This document shows, piece after piece, positions 21,384-32,401 of a DNA stretch of 64,000 bases (positions are counted from its first letter, which is position 1; every line of letters starts with the position of its first letter). The translations under genes were made by a program, and so were the position numbers. The notes below the pieces were generated by a model. That model did not search any database. It was not told the DNA's origin and saw only the letters and a list, made by a program, of their open reading frames with translations. This stretch comes from Fragilaria crotonensis (Eukaryota; Bacillariophyta; Fragilariophyceae; Fragilariales; Fragilariaceae). The stretch spans positions 248,001 to 312,000 of the forward strand of contig JAKSYS010000007.1 of NCBI GenBank assembly GCA_022925895.1, given 5' to 3'.

Positions 21384-22280
21384 TCATGTTTCGGACGAAT
21401 GACGTGACAACCTCCACAAATCCAAGAGAAGGAGGGATGCTCCCACGAGACTGCTCAAGATGGACACCCCAGTGACGATTCGTGCATCTCCCGCCGAACC
21501 AGTCGTCACATGTGGTAATATTATGGGATGAGGCGTGGCACCTCGGCCGTTCCACAAAACAGGATGTGGAATTTGCAGTTGCATGGATCGTTCGGATGAC
21601 ATGGATGGCTCCAAGTATCGCAGATGCAACTTGGTAGTCAGTCGGATTTCGGATTCTTCATCATTTACTTTTAACTCGAGGACGACGACATGTTGAGGAC
21701 TGTCAAAGGAAGGTGACTCGATGGATATTGTCTCGGATGTGTGAATATGAATGAGCGAACCGCCCTTGATGCTTTCCAGCATATCTTCAACGTCCATGTA
21801 AACGTGCTCGGTCAAAAATAAAAACAAGAAAATTGAGCTTTGCGGCTCCACCGAGTGTATGATATGTTGCCACGATCGATGCATGCCTCCGGCTCTTGAT
21901 ACGGTGGACTCCACTGTGTGTACCTTTGGTGAGTCGCCTCGAAATGGAGAGAAAGTGGTAAATTCCCAAGCATTCATTTCATTGCGGGTTTCCCAAACCA
22001 GGGAAGGAAGTTGAGGCATACCATGCACTTGTGGAAGAGGCCTACTTCGATCAGTATACAAGGAAAACATTCCATCCTTTGTGGGGATGCTAGATAGCAG
22101 AGCGTCACAAGTTTCGCGCGCCACTCGTTGCTCCACCAATACTTTACAGCATTGTTCTTCTGACACGCAGTCGGAACAAATCCACCAGTCTTTGGTACTC
22201 TGATCCAGTCGATACAGAATGCATGCGTGAGTTGGAAGAAGTAGAAGAAGAATGCACGCAAAGAATCGTCCCAGCGGCAT
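21384..22280 (-). CDS. PIG-X/PBN1-like subunit of GPI mannosyltransferase I
   Basis: A 298-aa protein from the Met at 22280 (MPLGRFFACILLLLLPTHACIL), which is a clear signal peptide. One TM segment lies near the C-terminus (VSILSSLVGASLLLLDLW), so it is a type I membrane protein. In the lumenal part VYMDVEDM and then LHLRYLEPSMSSERSMQLQIPHPVLW match the PIG-X pattern (HxRY, a spacer, then IPxPxxFW). PIG-X in mammals and Pbn1 in yeast stabilise the catalytic PIG-M in the ER, adding the first mannose to GPI anchors. The assignment rests on this motif and topology. Its 3' end is duplicated at about 17060-17290. Confidence 0.65.
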   Translation of the reverse strand: MPLGRFFACILLLLLPTHACILYRLDQSTKDWWICSDCVSEEQCCKVLVEQRVARETCDALLSSIPTKDGMFSLYTDRSRPLPQVHGMPQLPSLVWETRNEMNAWEFTTFSPFRGDSPKVHTVESTVSRAGGMHRSWQHIIHSVEPQSSIFLFLFLTEHVYMDVEDMLESIKGGSLIHIHTSETISIESPSFDSPQHVVVLELKVNDEESEIRLTTKLHLRYLEPSMSSERSMQLQIPHPVLWNGRGATPHPIILPHVTTGSAGDARIVTGVSILSSLVGASLLLLDLWRLSRHSSET

Positions 22281-22483
22281 GATGATAACGAGACAACTGT
22301 CAACCCATGAACCAATGAACCATGAAATCATGCCAAGTTGCTGAGCTGTACTGTAGTAGACCTACCGGTAGACTCCAAGGATGTACTGCACATCCAGTGT
22401 TGTACTACTGGTACAGTACTCTCCAGTTACTATCAGTGGTATGTACATGCACATTTTTATTAACGTATTCGAGTATGACAGTA

Positions 22484-23451
22484 GGGAGATCCGGGTAGAG
22501 TCGTGTTTCCACTATGTTTCCCTTATCATAACGGAAATTTAGTGGATGCGAAACTCAAAATAAAATTGGAAATTAGAGATCCGGCTTGACTTTAAACAAG
22601 GGAAATTTCTACTAAATTATACGACAAAAGATTCCTACTGGACACCAAGTAGGATTCCGCTTGGAGTTCCTTTTTCATCTACTTGCTGTTGGTGCGCTGT
22701 TCTCGCCAGATTTGGATTGCTGAGCACTGTCGTTTCTCCCATTGGATTCGCCGTATCAATATTAGTCTGTTATCTAGAAGGTAGTGAGTCGTTTAGCCGC
22801 TACATCGCCGGTATTGCAATCGTCGTCATGGCAAATGAGTTGTGATATTGATTTTTACTTGAGTGCGCACACAAGAACGCGCGAAACGTCGAATGAATTC
22901 GAGGACAAGGATTCCTCCGACACGTCAAATAAGATTCCGTACAAGGGTTCATTGATGTCAACAATCTGTTGGTGCTTCGTTCTCGACCGATTTAGATCTC
23001 TGAGCACTGTCGTTTCTTTAGGTGGATCCGCCATGTAAATATTAGTCTACGTGTGATTGTTAGTCCGAGGTGTAGACTCATAAGCATCGGTATGGCAATC
23101 GTCGTCATGGCGGGAGAGAGATGACAACTTTTTTCTGCAGGGGCCGACTAATTCGAACGCTTTTGTTGACAGCTTTGTTTTCAAGTACTAAGTTCTGCTT
23201 TGGCCTACAGAAATATGGTGCAACGTGGAACTACGAATGCAATAAACTGAACACGTGTAACGGAATCTTGAATAACAGAAACTTAGTGGAAAGAAGCAGC
23301 TCCTAATTTCCACTAAAGGCCCCAAAATCGACCTTTAGTGGAAATGGCGAAACAAGAGTCACTAATTTGTTTCTGTTATTTTGACTCATAACCGGTTCTG
23401 AGTCCAAATAACAGAAACTTTAGTGGAAACACGACTCTACCCGGATCTCCC
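22484..23451. mobile_element. Non-autonomous TIR DNA element, Tc1/mariner-like ends
   Basis: The ends are perfect inverted repeats of at least 28 bp: GGGAGATCCGGGTAGAGTCG at the left and its complement at the right. TA flanks both ends (22482-22483 and 23452-23453). A TA target duplication is typical of the IS630/Tc1/mariner group. At 968 bp with no transposase it is MITE-like. Inside is a diverged direct duplication: about 22685-22770 and 22966-23045 share CTGTTGGTGC, GAGCACTGTCGTTTCT and AATATTAGTCT, a unit of about 280 bp. Further ATTTAGTGGAAA-like strings lie near both ends. Confidence 0.88.
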
Positions 23452-23453
23452 TA

Positions 23454-24229
23454 GTATTAATGCATGCGTGACGCGTGACAAGCTTTCAAACAAGTTAAAT
23501 CAATTATGTCTCATGTCTCATGTCGTAACAATACAATAGGCGTCGTATGTCGCACATGTTCCATTTTGATTTTCGCGGTTTGCAAAGCTATACATTTTGT
23601 CATTCTGCAATCTACAATTACAACATGGATTTTCGTACATGTACACGCCACACAATAAAATGGACTCCCTACTATACTCGGTTTTCACTTACAAGAATTC
23701 TGTCTTTGTATGTGTGTCCGTGGGATAAACAGGCAGTGACGAACATATTCAGTACATCCTATAGCACTGGTACTGAAATATAGCCTTAAAATTGGGGTAC
23801 TGCAGTAGGCAGTATGCAGTATGTGCACCAACGCTGCAAACTGCAAACTGGACGCTGCGTACTGCTGTGCTTTGTACTGGATACAGGATACATCGACTGC
23901 GTATGATAAGTCGTAGACCAGACACCAGACGCACAGAAGCAGTCGGGTCGTCGAGTCACAAGTCACAATCGAAGGTACACGTACAATTGTACTACTGTAC
24001 TGGTACTACACTTTGTACGCATGTGTCAGCTGAGGCACTCTGCTGGCACTCGGATCTGAACTGAGTTTTTGCCGAGTTCGATTTCGGTCGCCTTTACAAA
24101 AGGTTGACGCGCCCGCTAAGAATTTGCTGTCGGAGCAGCAGTGCTGCGACAATCAGCAGTCGGCAGTCGGCAGTTGCCAGTCAGTGATAAGTAAGCAGCA
24201 GTCAGGAGACAAAGGTTGAAGTATCAGAG
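23454..24229. other. Intergenic spacer upstream of the phosphatase
   Basis: No gene. It holds GTACTG-rich sequence at 23750-24010, with alternating CAGTATGCAGTATG and CTGCAAACTGCAAACTGG short repeats. A CAG/GCAGTC-rich stretch at 24130-24200 (repeats of CAGTCGGCAGT) lies just before the start codon. Confidence 0.45.
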
Positions 24230-26073
24230 ATGGAGGTTGAAAAGAAAATGAGCGACGATTCTCGCTCACGCAAGAAAAAGAAGTCTTCTTCCAGAGCCAT
24301 GCTGGAAGAGCGCGATGCTCAAATTTTGGCACTTCAGCGTCAGCTCACTCAACTGACTAATCAACTTGCTGCAAGAAATAGCAAGCGTCGCCATCATCCG
24401 CTTGAGCCAACTGCTGTCAAGATTCAAGAGGCAAGTGTTGGCACTAATCCCTCGGATCAAAGAACCACGTTGACGTCCATGCGAGAACGCATAGGTCGAA
24501 ATGCCAGCATCGCAACCAAAAATGTTTTGAATAAGCTGCCTGATTCAGCTAGTGATTCTCACCACCCACTTGCTGAGCGCATCATCAACATGTTCAAAGA
24601 CCCCACATCTCACATGGATTATCTAAATGGCCAGCGGTTCGCGAGGGATCTCATCAAGCTCAATCACAAAGTCAAAGCAATTCTTGAAAGGGAACCGCGG
24701 GTTGCATTCATTCAGTCCCCGGCTTATATCTTCGGTGATATACACGGAAATCTCGAAGATCTTCACTTCTTTTCTGATAATATCTGGAGATTGGGCATGT
24801 CGTTGGTAGCTGGAAACTTTGTCTTCCTTGGTGACTATGTCGATCGCGGAATGTCTTGTCTTGAGTGCGTGGCATACCTGTTGGCGATGAAGTTGCTGCT
24901 GCCTCACAAGGTCTTTTTGTTGAGAGGAAACCATGAGACACGCGACGTTAACGGATGGGAGGAGCATTATGGTGAGCGCTCCTTCATATACCAGTGCCGT
25001 GCCCGTTTCGGGGATGACTTGGGATATCGTATCTGGGAGCAAACCAACCAAGTCTTCGATCGCATGCCCTTGGCTGGCGTCATTGATCAGGATATCTTCT
25101 GCGTGCACGGCGGAATCCCTCGTCCCATTGGGGTGGGGGAAACGAGAATTCAAGATATTCTCAGCGTCCCGAAAGTCGCCGGCATCAACCCTCCATACGA
25201 ACACGAAGACGATGCGTATCAGCAAGTCGCGTCGGATTGCATCTGGAGTGACCCGGCTTCGGAAGAGCAGGAACTCTTGTCTGTCGATCCTGATACAGGA
25301 TTTGGCGAATCTTTGCGTGGAGGCGGTGCCATCTGGTAAGCACATTAAAAAATTTCTGCGATCGCATATATCCAATCTTCTTATGACTCGCTCGTTCTAT
25401 TGGAATCAGTTTCGGAAACAAGGCGGTCACAAATTTTCTCTCATCACAAGGTTATTCCTACATTATGCGCGCTCACGAGGCTCACGCGGACGGAGTTGCC
25501 ATCAGTAAGGGAGCCCGTGTTTTTACGGTTTTCAGCACTTCGAAAGATCACAATCAAGGCTCGCAGGCCATGTGTGGATGCATCCTCGTTGATTTCGAGA
25601 AATTGCAAGTGATCAATCGTTCTCCTGCTTACAAAAATCAATACGTACATCGTCGCGACAGTGTTTCTCTCCAATCTTTATCGGAAACTGAAATCCGAAA
25701 GCGAATGCGCTTGGGTCTTGTCACGAGCACTCCGGCGCCAGACTCCGACGCTGAAGAGGAGGAGGAGGAGGAGTGGGACGATCTGGATGAGGAGTCGGAG
25801 GAAGAGAAGGTTCCTGAGTATCGCCTCTCAACGCATAGAAGATCATCAATCGACCTCATGTCGACAGTCATCGCTAGCGAGTGCGACTTAAGTGGTTCAA
25901 ACAGTTCGAACATGGATATTTCAGAAGCCCAGGGCTTAATTGTCGACTTTGACAATAGCCTCAGAAGTCGTTCGCGCAAACCAGGTGTCTCATCGATTCA
26001 TGAGGAAGCGGAGGGCTTCAATAGCAGTGATGATATGTGCTCTCTCGATGACAATGGTGTCGACAAAGATTAG
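24230..26073 (+). CDS. PPP-family Ser/Thr protein phosphatase with coiled-coil N-terminus and acidic C-tail
   Basis: Two exons, 24230-25335 and 25410-26073, joined by a 74-nt GT-AG intron. The splice completes the conserved block GGGAICFGNKAV, so 589 aa result. Metal and phosphate motifs of the PPP family are intact: GDIHG (residues 169-173), GDYVDRG, LLRGNHE, then CVHGG and, in exon 2, RAHEAHADG. The first 60 residues are charged and heptad-like ([18 protein letters not shown]...), likely a short coiled coil. The last 150 residues are Glu/Asp/Ser-rich ([14 protein letters not shown]) and probably disordered. The catalytic core is nearer PP1/PP2A-type enzymes than PP5, but the extensions are not those of any class I recognise. 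Confidence 0.9.
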
Positions 26074-27030
26074 GCACAACTTGCCTCCGTAAAATGTACT
26101 ACAGTTTACTAACAGCGTGTTTGTCCTGGACTGCGTCCCTCGCACCTTGTAGTACATGATGCTCAACACGCAAAATCGCCTTTTCATCTATTAGCCTAAT
26201 TTTTTCAAATCCCCTCGTGCCATTCTTTGGTCGTTGCTGGAGTGGGAATAGGGCCTTTCGCATGGTGATCGCGCCGCGAGCTCCCCAGAAGCCCACCAGG
26301 CATGTACGGCAGGTCCAGTTTACTCGACTAGGCCAATGGGATTTCGAGTCGACACCGATTCATTTATTACCAGAGGAATACGGACGTGCAATCCAACATT
26401 TTCGAAGAGATGCACGATTGTTAACAGTTACGAACGCTTCAATGATTATCTTACTAAATAATCATCGTTGCAATTCCTTGATTCGTTTCTGTAGATCATG
26501 CATTCATCCTCGGCGTAGACTCTATTGCATCTCAACGATAAGGCGCCCTTCGTGTCGCGCTTTCACATCTCAAAGATCCCTGCCTTTCTATGATTGTTCA
26601 GATCGATGTACTGTAATGTGATCTGCATGCTCACCATTTGAACACACGTGAAGTTCCGGCATCATTGTGACCCAATAGCCGTGCTCATGGACTCGGAACA
26701 GGGGAACATGTTGGCGACATCATCTGGGTTTAACCAGATGCGGACATACCAGGGGAGGTCGCCAACTTGTTGTGTTGTGGTTATTGCGGCATTGCAGTTG
26801 ATGTGGATCTGCTTGTTCAAGGTTCGGGTGGTCATTAAGAGGCTGACAGTCTATAGCACATTATCAGTTGCTGGGTGGTCCCGAAAGATCCACTAATGAT
26901 TACAGCCTACCAGGAAGTAAAAGTACAATGTACGATGCCTTCGCGATCGTTGGATATTACTCGGAGTACTGGCGTCGAACAGTGAACGTGGGACGGAACA
27001 CGGGGCGGCTACAATGGAACCATTGCTTCA
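26074..27030. other. Intergenic spacer, no gene seen
   Basis: No recognisable product. A short inverted string (CATCTGGGTTTAACCAGATG) lies near 26718-26737, a perfect palindrome of 20 bases apart from the centre. Otherwise there is nothing to report. Confidence 0.4.
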
Positions 27031-27854
27031 CTAAGTCGCTCGAATGGCGGGAGCCACTTCTCCTTCCATAGCAGACCAAAGGTAATTTGCAATCTGAAAG
27101 GAATCATATTCTCTGGGGTCGATAGAGAAGCGTGACACGACACCACGAGAAGGGATGGCCTGATCAAAGAGAGATTATAGAACCAGAATGATGAGTTGTG
27201 CCCGAGTAGTCAGATGAAGGACCGCAAACAAACAAAAACGCGTGCAAATGCACAAAAAGTACTCACAACTTGACCTGCCAACACATGATCCCGATGATAG
27301 TCCCACTTGATCCCTGTTGTTTTCGCGTACAAACTGATTTGATTCTTGATTTTGGGAACCTGATGCATGCGATCCAGTTCAACTTGATCCATTTCCTCCG
27401 TTTGCTTCGATGCCATCTCTTTGTGATGGTGTACACTTGCACGCAGCTTGACCTGCGCTTCTTCAAGTTGTGCAATCTTTTCGTTATATTCTGACAAGAG
27501 ACTCTCCAGCTCATTCGATTGTTGCACAATCATGTACAAATCATCTGATTCTTCGGCAAATGCTTTGCGTTCGTGATCGATCTGATCTTGTAAGGATTCA
27601 CGTACACGGCGCGAAGATTCTTGCAATTCCTTGATTTGTTCATGCATAACTCCGCATTCATTCGCGGTATTCGCAATCATGATGGTACCACCAGCACTCC
27701 CAATAGGGCCCCCTGACTTTTGGCCCAAGACTGTCACGCACTGCTGCAACTGCATGAGCCAACTGTTGCATTCCACAGACTCGAGTCGAGCCTTAGTTTC
27801 CTCCCAAGAGCACATCGTTGTTGGTGACGCGGCGTTCTTGCGTTTGTTGCTCAT
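27031..27854 (-). CDS. SPC24: Kinetochore protein Spc24 (Ndc80 complex), two exons
   Basis: Exon 1 is 27854-27267. A 107-nt intron (GTGAGT at 27266 downwards, CAG acceptor at 27160) leads to exon 2, 27159-27031, giving 238 aa. Residues from about 75 to 165 form a long coiled coil (VRESLQDQIDHERKAFAEES). The globular C-terminal domain begins LYAKTTGIKWDYHRDHVLAGQV, which matches Spc24 LYxxVSKIEWDYE... closely. The second exon adds VVSRFSIDPREYDSFQIANYLW, the equivalent of the LDSTQLSxxFISDYLW end of animal Spc24. In the Ndc80 complex Spc24 pairs with Spc25 and anchors microtubule-binding Ndc80/Nuf2 to the inner kinetochore. The unspliced frame would read on to 27210 with a nonsense tail, so the spliced model is preferred. 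Confidence 0.85.
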
Positions 27855-30070
27855 GGCCTTGTCTATTGTTCTGCAACGGGGGTTGTAGTAGAAAAGCTCC
27901 AGTGCCCTGTGTATCTGATGTCAAGTGCGAAATGCGAGCACTGAACGACCTGCCTCTATCGATGGGTGTATCGGTTGGTAGTCTACCCACTAGTAATAGT
28001 ACTCTCTAGTGCTTTCACTGCTTCTTGACGCGATTTTAAGTCGAGATGGGCGAGGAAGAAACGGTCAGATCCGCGATGTGCAACAGCCAAAAAAATTCAT
28101 GACATGGCTTCGTCATACTGTCATACTATATGCATACTACATATACTATGCTACATACTCTGGGATCTGGGACATGCGGCATTCCTTGTTAACCTTAGTC
28201 GATTTTCAATTCGGGGGTTATTGGATACATTGAACGGCTACTACAACGTTATTTCATAACGTCTTGAAGGTAATCTTGCGTACTCAGATTCCCATCGAGC
28301 ACGCCAGTCACACCCCAACAACGTTTTGAGAGACAAAAATCTTCAACACGCTTCCAGCGAAGAGGACGATTTGCAAACCTTCTTCGGACGAAGACGACAT
28401 GCGAAGAAGGTTTTGAAGTGACACACGCAAAAATATTCTACGTTGGTTCAGTGTGCAACATGTACCAGACCAGACTTTTATGTGAACACCTTCCAACGAA
28501 GAAGGTTTCTTCGCACGAAGAAGATTTGGACGCAGGCTGCTTCGGGCGAAGAAGGTCCTTTCAACGTTCGCCTTCGTTCATAAGAAGGTTTCGGAAACGC
28601 GCAAGCCAAGCTCACGAGCGCGAGTCTGACATTTTCGATATGCTCAAAAATATTTTGCCGTTATCCATCATTGGTTTTAAAAACAGTCAAGGGCAAAAGA
28701 CGGTTATTATTTCCGTCCTGAGAAGAATTTCCGCATGTCCCTGGAGTACTACATACTGTAATAATTCGATGTACTGTGTACTGTACGCATATATCATACT
28801 GTACACTGTAGATAATATGCATACATATGATAGATTCTGCGTGCGCGCACGGAGTGGAGGCCAGACCATGGTTAAATCGGGCGCATGCCAGACCGGGGTC
28901 GCAGGCAGATGGTGACTGCTACAGTACTAACGGTGGCCGGTGCCACGGTACGTGAACTGGCTTCTGATCCGATCAAATGGCACTCCAATGTTGTCATCAT
29001 ATGACACGCTACTTAGGACCCCCTCTAGAAAATTAAGCTCCACATGAAAGCCATTCAAGATAGCAATTCCACTTTTGATTTTTGGTTTTTTCTTCCAACT
29101 CAATTTGTCGCCGGCTCTGCCCTCTGTCAATTCAATTTGTTTTCATATTCATAATCAGCAATGTATACTTCAATAGATTCAACCATCTCAGTCAACAATT
29201 GTCACATCCACCACATCGATTCTGCTGAAGTGGTTGAATTCAATTTCTTCTCTTGACACCATTGTGTGTAACAGGATTCACAGGATTGGCCCAGTGAAGG
29301 GATTACAACATCACCAGCATACAATCGTTACAGGCAACAAGCCAGGCAGAGGTAGCGAGGTCTTTACAGAAGGCTTTGGATGCTGCATCATGGGACCTGA
29401 AGCAATGGACAGCTAGTTTGCCTTTTGATGTCAGGAATTCACCCAACCTTCCGGGTGTTGCTGCAAATGTTATTTCAGAGGGTCTGTGTCACAACATTTT
29501 GCAAGAAATACCTCAAACCAATGTACAAGGGTTACAAGATATATTTTAGTGCCAAGTACAAGAATCAGCAGCCTCATTTGGCTTTTGGTGGAGACAATGG
29601 CTGGAAGGATTTGTTGAAGGACATTGAGATTGCTGGAATGCAGGCAGCAGGGTTTTATCTTGTCAGCAAGGGTATCATGATTTGTTGAGGAAGCCGCCTG
29701 TTCAGTACACCGCACGTGCCCTTAGCGTAGTGTCAGCCAGTATACTACAATTACTAGTATCCAGTACTACAATACAATGGCCATGTATAGTACTTGGATA
29801 TACCGGTAGGCTTGTAATTGAACAGTACAGTGCAACAATACACCACTGATCCTGTACTACAGTACAACCATATAACTATGTGATCATATACTAAGTAGAA
29901 TGAGAACTAGTTGACAACTCTTCTTGAAAACTCAATGAGAGTCCAAGAGAATAAAATGAGAACAGTTCAATCCCATCTGGGATGGGACTGCTCTCAATCC
30001 TTTTATCAACTAGTCTCATAACTTTTATTAACCCACAATTATCACCCGATAAAAACAAACTGCAAATTAC
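27855..30070. other. Gene-poor region with short repeats
   Basis: No whole gene. At 28340-28600 the string CGAAGAAGGTTT and its complement recur several times. At 28735-28830 and 29720-29880 the sequence is GTAC-rich. Between 29230 and 29690 some frames look coding (for example ASWDLKQWTASLPFD) but match nothing I know, and are probably old transposon debris. Confidence 0.4.
29898..30022. repeat. Fold-back sequence
   Basis: ATGAGAACTAGTTGA at the left and TCAACTAGTCTCAT at the right are inverted with one base unpaired, and the inside has a second palindrome (ATCCCATCTGGGATGGGA). The 125-bp unit would fold into a hairpin and could be a small MITE or a terminal part of the older element that flanks it. 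Confidence 0.5.
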
Positions 30071-30507
30071 TTGTTAAAAACTGATTACTTTGCGCGTAGG
30101 GCAGCCTGTACCAAGCAGGGGGGGAAAGAGAGGAGCACTGTCCCAGTAAACAGAATTGTAGGAATGAAACCCTCCATTTGGATTGCAACAAATCTCAAGG
30201 AAATACGGGGAAACTTCAGCCTTGGAAGATGCGGACAACACGTGCACTCCACCGGAATGTTTCATGTCCTTTCCGCTTCAACATCTGTGTCGATGACATT
30301 GCTGGGTATTACCTTGTCAGTGGTTCAGGATGTGCTCATCATGCACACCACCCAAAAGTAGCAAGAAACCTTGAGTTTGCTATACCAACCCGGCCGCCGG
30401 CTTATTCGTGCTGCCAAGAAGGACATTCGTCTTGTGTCGGTTGGATGCGCAAAACCAAATTATGGGGCGGGTTTGCAGAAACATACATTTCTCCCAATGT
30501 GGGCAGT
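30071..30507 (+). mobile_element. 5' part of an older Mutator-like (MULE) coding fragment
   Basis: One frame reads CPFRFNICVDDIAGYYLV followed by GCAHHAHHPK, a Cys/His pattern of the WRKY-GCM1/FAR1-type zinc finger found in MULE transposases. The frame runs up to the left inverted repeat of element A and continues in the same reading frame from the base after its right repeat (37779). Element A therefore landed inside this coding sequence. The Mutator assignment is from the zinc-finger pattern only. Confidence 0.5.
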
Positions 30508-30535
30508 CATCTAAGGGGGCACATCTGAGGTTTAA
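30508..30535 (+). repeat. Left terminal inverted repeat of element A
   Basis: 28 bases beginning CATCTAAGGGGGCACATC and ending GGTTTAA. Exact reverse complement of 37751-37778. Confidence 0.92.
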
Positions 30536-31027
30536 TAATAGTTCTGATAACATTTTCTCATATACTGGCAAAACTATTGCTATTTATTTATGCTTTAGTA
30601 CTGAATACTGGGTGTTTTGATGTTTTCGTTGTTTTTATGGGTTTTCGGAGTTTTGTGATTGACAGATGTCCTACCCGGATAATTACGTAAAAGTCATCCG
30701 ACTTCTGAAAACTTTGTTTTGGTGTACAGATATATGTAGCAAACCTTCGTACAAAAATGCCACTTCATCATTTGATGCTACGTCATATTTCTGTAAATCT
30801 TTTTCTAATAACCTGTATCATTGAACAAGGAATTGTGTCTTTGCACAAAGCAAAAGACGTAGTGATGAACGTGTGCCTGTGCCATGTCTGCCTTGACAAT
30901 TTGACGTCCATCAGTTTTTTTAGTTTGGTGAACATTTCACCTTTTTGTCTGCTCCTTATTACTCACAACTCACAACTCACCACGCAGCCAACCAAAAACC
31001 ACACAACAACCACATCCCATTATTGTT

Positions 31028-32401
31028 ATGTCGGCTTCAAGATTTGTGTGTCACAATCCCGACTGTGGAAGTCGACGCCAATCCTTTTCCAATGAAAAAG
31101 GATACACAATGCATTTTGCACTTTCACCGTCCTGTTTGTCTTTCATTGATCAATCCTCTTCTGTTGGCAACACACGACACCCAACAATTGCAGATGACGT
31201 CGTGTTTGTCTCCACCATACGTTCATCTCTGATTCGGCGTGACGTGATAAACCCACACAACGCCAACATGCAAAATACTCAACTGTGGTCGGCTTCGCTG
31301 CTCGATGATGAGGCGACAAACACAACTGACGCGCCTTCTGATGATGACGTTGCCGCAAATGATGAAGGTTACGCGTGGGAAGTAAATGCAACCTTGCCCC
31401 TTGTTGCAGATTCCAACGAAGAGGAGCCATGGCTGTACACTGATGATCAAAAGTGGACGGTTGCGTTGTTAAAATTATTGGACGACATGAATGCTCCAGA
31501 CTACGCATTTGCTTCTGTGCTTAGATGGGCCAGAGGTGCCAATGCGGCAAGGTATTCATTTTATCCTGATGGTGGTTTATCGCGTTCGCGAAGCATTGAT
31601 CTGTTGTTTTTGGGTATGAAAAATGCAAAGCAATTCTTGCCATCTGTGGTAAACATTACCACTCCTCATGGCCCTCCTCGTGATGTTATTGTTTTTGACT
31701 TTGTGCCTCAGCTCTTGCGTTTGTTACAGAACCCAAAACTGATGACAGCTGACAACTTGTTAATTGACCCAGTAAATCCCTTGCTACCCTACGCATCACC
31801 ACAAGGTGAACTTGGTGATGCCATCTCTGGTCAAGTGTATCGTGATGCATATTAACGTATGATCACCAATCCTGAACGTCAATTCTTTGTGCCAATTATC
31901 CAATGGATTGACCGCACATCTGTCACCGGCAATGATTGCTTTTCGTTAAAGCCCTATATGTTTACGCCAGCAATCTTTAAAGAACCCTTTCGTCGCAAAA
32001 TTCAGGCCTGGGGTTATCATGGATTTTTGCCAAAACAAAAGACATCGTCGGCTCAAAACCAAACCCAAATTCAAGGAAACAATATTCGCAATTACCATGC
32101 GGAATTGTATGCTGTGTTGCACTCTTTTACCACTTCGGAACCCCGCCTTCGCAATGTTATACTTCCTCTTGGTCCCAATGGTGCCATCTGTGTTGACATC
32201 ATTACGTGCATACTCTTCGTGATACAAGACATGCAGGAAGGCGATGCACTTTGTGGTCGTTATGGCTCGCACACAACCGGAATACAACGCCATTGTCGTG
32301 CGTGCAACGTCATATTTCCATCCAATGCTTCACCAAAAGGTGACAGCCACTCCAACTTGCCTTCTGATGGGTCGGAATGTTTTTTTTCGTGTGCATCATA
32401 A
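31028..32401 (+). CDS. Plavaka/CACTA-like transposase of element A, interrupted and C-terminally short
   Basis: Begins with a Cys/His segment (FVCHNPDCGSRRQSF... HFALSPSC) in the place where Plavaka transposases carry a zinc finger. Next come an acidic linker, LLKLLDDMNAPDYAFASVLRWA, VIVFDFVPQLLRLLQNPK, then FVPIIQWIDRTSVTG with the first catalytic Asp, and QDMQEGDALCGRYG with the second, ending in the RHCRACN zinc-like block. Each block aligns in order with the transposase of element C (56652-59983). One TAA (31853-31855) interrupts the otherwise continuous frame. Relative to C, more than half of the C-terminal part, including the third acidic residue, is absent. Its 3' end overlaps the convergent cargo gene by 142 bp. 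Confidence 0.8.

Noticed and set aside
26217-26621. Open frame of 134 residues after the phosphatase
   Set aside because: No recognisable domain, no splice partner and no matching composition to the neighbouring genes.
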